Source: an uncultured Acidobacteriota bacterium (GTDB taxonomy: Bacteria; Acidobacteriota; Thermoanaerobaculia; UBA5066). From it: a stretch of DNA of 6,846 bases. A program made the translations under genes and the position numbers. The DNA is taken from NCBI GenBank assembly GCA_937902605.1, contig CALFNC010000492.1:1-6846 (forward strand), read 5' to 3'. The notes under the pieces are model-generated. The model saw nothing but the letters and a program-made list of their open reading frames with translations, did no database searches and had not been told where the DNA came from. Below, piece by piece: positions 6,300 through 6,846 of the stretch. Position 1 is the stretch's first letter, and every line of letters begins with the position of its first letter.

Positions 6300-6689
6300 A
6301 TGTCTCAAGACGTCCCCCCTCTCCCGGGTTCCAGTGTCTCTCCCCCGCCGCCCCCGCCGCCGGGTCTCCCGCTCGCCCCGTCGGGGCAGCGGAATATCGC
6401 GATGCTGGTGCTCTCCTACCTGGGGCTCCTCGCGCTGATTCCGCTCGTCGTGGTTAAGGACGATCGCGAGGTCCAATGGCATGCCAAGCACGGGCTCGTC
6501 CTGACGGTGGCGTTCATCGCGCTGTCCTTGGCGGCGAGCGTCATGACCTTCCTCTCCGGCCTTTTCTTCTTTCTTAACCCGCTGGTCTACTTGGGCTGGC
6601 TCGTCGTGTCGGTCCTCGCGATACTGAAGGCGATCAACGGCCAACGGCTCCTCATCCCGGGAATCTCGGAGTACGCCGACCGGTTCTAG
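6300..6689 (+). CDS. Small Tic20/DUF4870-like membrane protein with polyproline N-terminus
   Basis: A 129-residue protein of unknown function. Residues 1-30 are soluble and proline-rich, with seven consecutive prolines (15-21), which predicts a need for elongation factor P. Hydrophobic segments follow at about 33-52 (RNIAMLVLSYLGLLALIPLVVV), 65-92 and 95-112. The loop KDDREVQWHAKHGL (53-66) corresponds to the KDD.F...HAKQGL signature of the DUF4870/Tic20-like family, and the end LLIPGISEYADRF resembles its terminal block. Family members are small bacterial membrane proteins, some related to the chloroplast import protein Tic20, without an established bacterial function. The ATG is supported by AAGGAG at 6286-6291 with an 8-nt spacer. 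It may be co-transcribed with the DUF4097 gene, though 73 bp of spacer leaves room for its own promoter. Confidence 0.78.
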   Translation: MSQDVPPLPGSSVSPPPPPPPGLPLAPSGQRNIAMLVLSYLGLLALIPLVVVKDDREVQWHAKHGLVLTVAFIALSLAASVMTFLSGLFFFLNPLVYLGWLVVSVLAILKAINGQRLLIPGISEYADRF

Positions 6690-6692
6690 CCT

Positions 6693-6780
6693 CCGGACCC
6701 TCCCGGCGCCCTAAGAGACCCAAGAAAGAAGAAAGGCCGCCGCGGTCGCGGAGGCCTTTCTCGGTCTCGTGAGGGTCCGG
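6693..6780. repeat. Nested inverted repeats enclosing the terminator
   Basis: CCGGACCCTC (6693-6702) is an exact reverse complement of GAGGGTCCGG (6771-6780). Inside it, GAGACC (6715-6720) matches GGTCTC (6763-6768), and inside that sits the terminator stem (6731-6760). The three levels are co-axial and spaced unequally, so the transcript of either strand could fold into one long branched-free rod with internal bulges. The outer arm begins only four bases after the Tic20-like stop codon. Confidence 0.6.
6721..6760 (-). terminator. Rho-independent terminator for tRNA-Leu, possibly two-way
   Basis: GAAAGGCC (6731-6738) pairs with GGCCTTTC (6753-6760). After one G-A mismatch the stem continues as CCGC/GCGG around a GGTC tetraloop (6744-6747). 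On the minus strand the stem is followed directly by TTCTTTCTTG (plus 6721-6730), a proper T-rich tail. This lies 31 bases past the encoded CCA of the tRNA. On the plus strand the tail is only TTTCTCGGTCT, so termination of the Tic20-like gene here is plausible but weaker. Confidence 0.8.
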
Positions 6781-6791
6781 GAAGAGAGTTC

Positions 6792-6846
6792 TGGTGCCCT
6801 GGGCCAGACTCGAACTGGCACGGATTGCTCCACACGCCCCTCAAAC
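6792..6846 (-). tRNA. tRNA-Leu (anticodon GAG), 3' portion; 5' part lies beyond the window
   Basis: Read on the minus strand the features are: anticodon loop TTGAGGG (plus 6838-6844) with GAG at 6840-6842 and G37; anticodon-stem 3' strand GCGTG; a class II variable arm (GGA-GCAA-TCC, within 6820-6832); T-stem GCCAG/CTGGC (6815-6819 with 6803-6807) enclosing loop TTCGAGT; acceptor 3' strand CCAGGGC (6796-6802); discriminator A (6795); and encoded CCA (6792-6794). The long variable arm limits it to Leu, Ser or Tyr. GAG with G37 and discriminator A indicate leucine, decoding CUC/CUU. The D-arm and acceptor 5' strand are outside the window; the latter should read GCCCTGG. Confidence 0.88.

Noticed and set aside
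6792..6846. tRNA 3' end as an integration (att) site of a mobile element
   Set aside because: No integrase gene and no repeat of the tRNA 3' end is seen elsewhere in the window. The neighbouring genes look chromosomal.

Overview
This is a gene-dense, high-GC window (roughly two thirds G+C by eye) from a bacterium that makes bacillithiol but does not look like a Bacillus relative. High GC, a bshC-bshB1-bshA cluster, a YfhO-type membrane protein, a DUF4097 beta-repeat exported protein and a Tic20/DUF4870-like protein together would fit Acidobacteriota or a related deep phylum (Deinococcota is another possibility). This placement is inference; no rRNA or phylogenetic marker is present.

Layout. 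Positions 1-467 (minus) hold the N-terminal 155 codons of a YfhO-like multi-pass membrane protein that leaves the window on the left. A 72-bp divergent spacer follows. Positions 540-3905 (plus) hold a tight three-gene operon encoding all three steps of bacillithiol synthesis, in the order bshC, bshB1, bshA (ATGA overlap between the first two, 16-bp gap before the third). In pathway order BshA joins GlcNAc to L-malate, BshB1 deacetylates the product, and BshC adds cysteine. Positions 3844-4881 (minus) encode an adenosine-deaminase-family enzyme whose 3' end overlaps bshA tail to tail by 62 bp. Its GTG start abuts, with no spacer, the GTG proposed for a plus-strand RDD-family membrane protein (4882-5346). 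Next come an exported DUF4097 protein with VNG repeats (5402-6226) and a small Tic20/DUF4870-like membrane protein with a polyproline N-terminus (6300-6689).

The right edge (6690-6846) is non-coding on the plus strand. It holds the 3' part of a minus-strand tRNA-Leu(GAG) with encoded CCA, followed in its direction of transcription by a strong hairpin with a T-rich tail. Further nested inverted repeats surround that hairpin.

Bacillithiol synthesis is the only multi-gene pathway here. The other genes look like housekeeping or envelope functions with no evident link to it. I saw no mobile element, CRISPR array or defence system. The most unusual points are architectural: the shared CACGTG double start, the basic deaminase tail read from the antisense of bshA, the short N-terminus and SD-poor start of BshC, and the nested repeats beside the tRNA.
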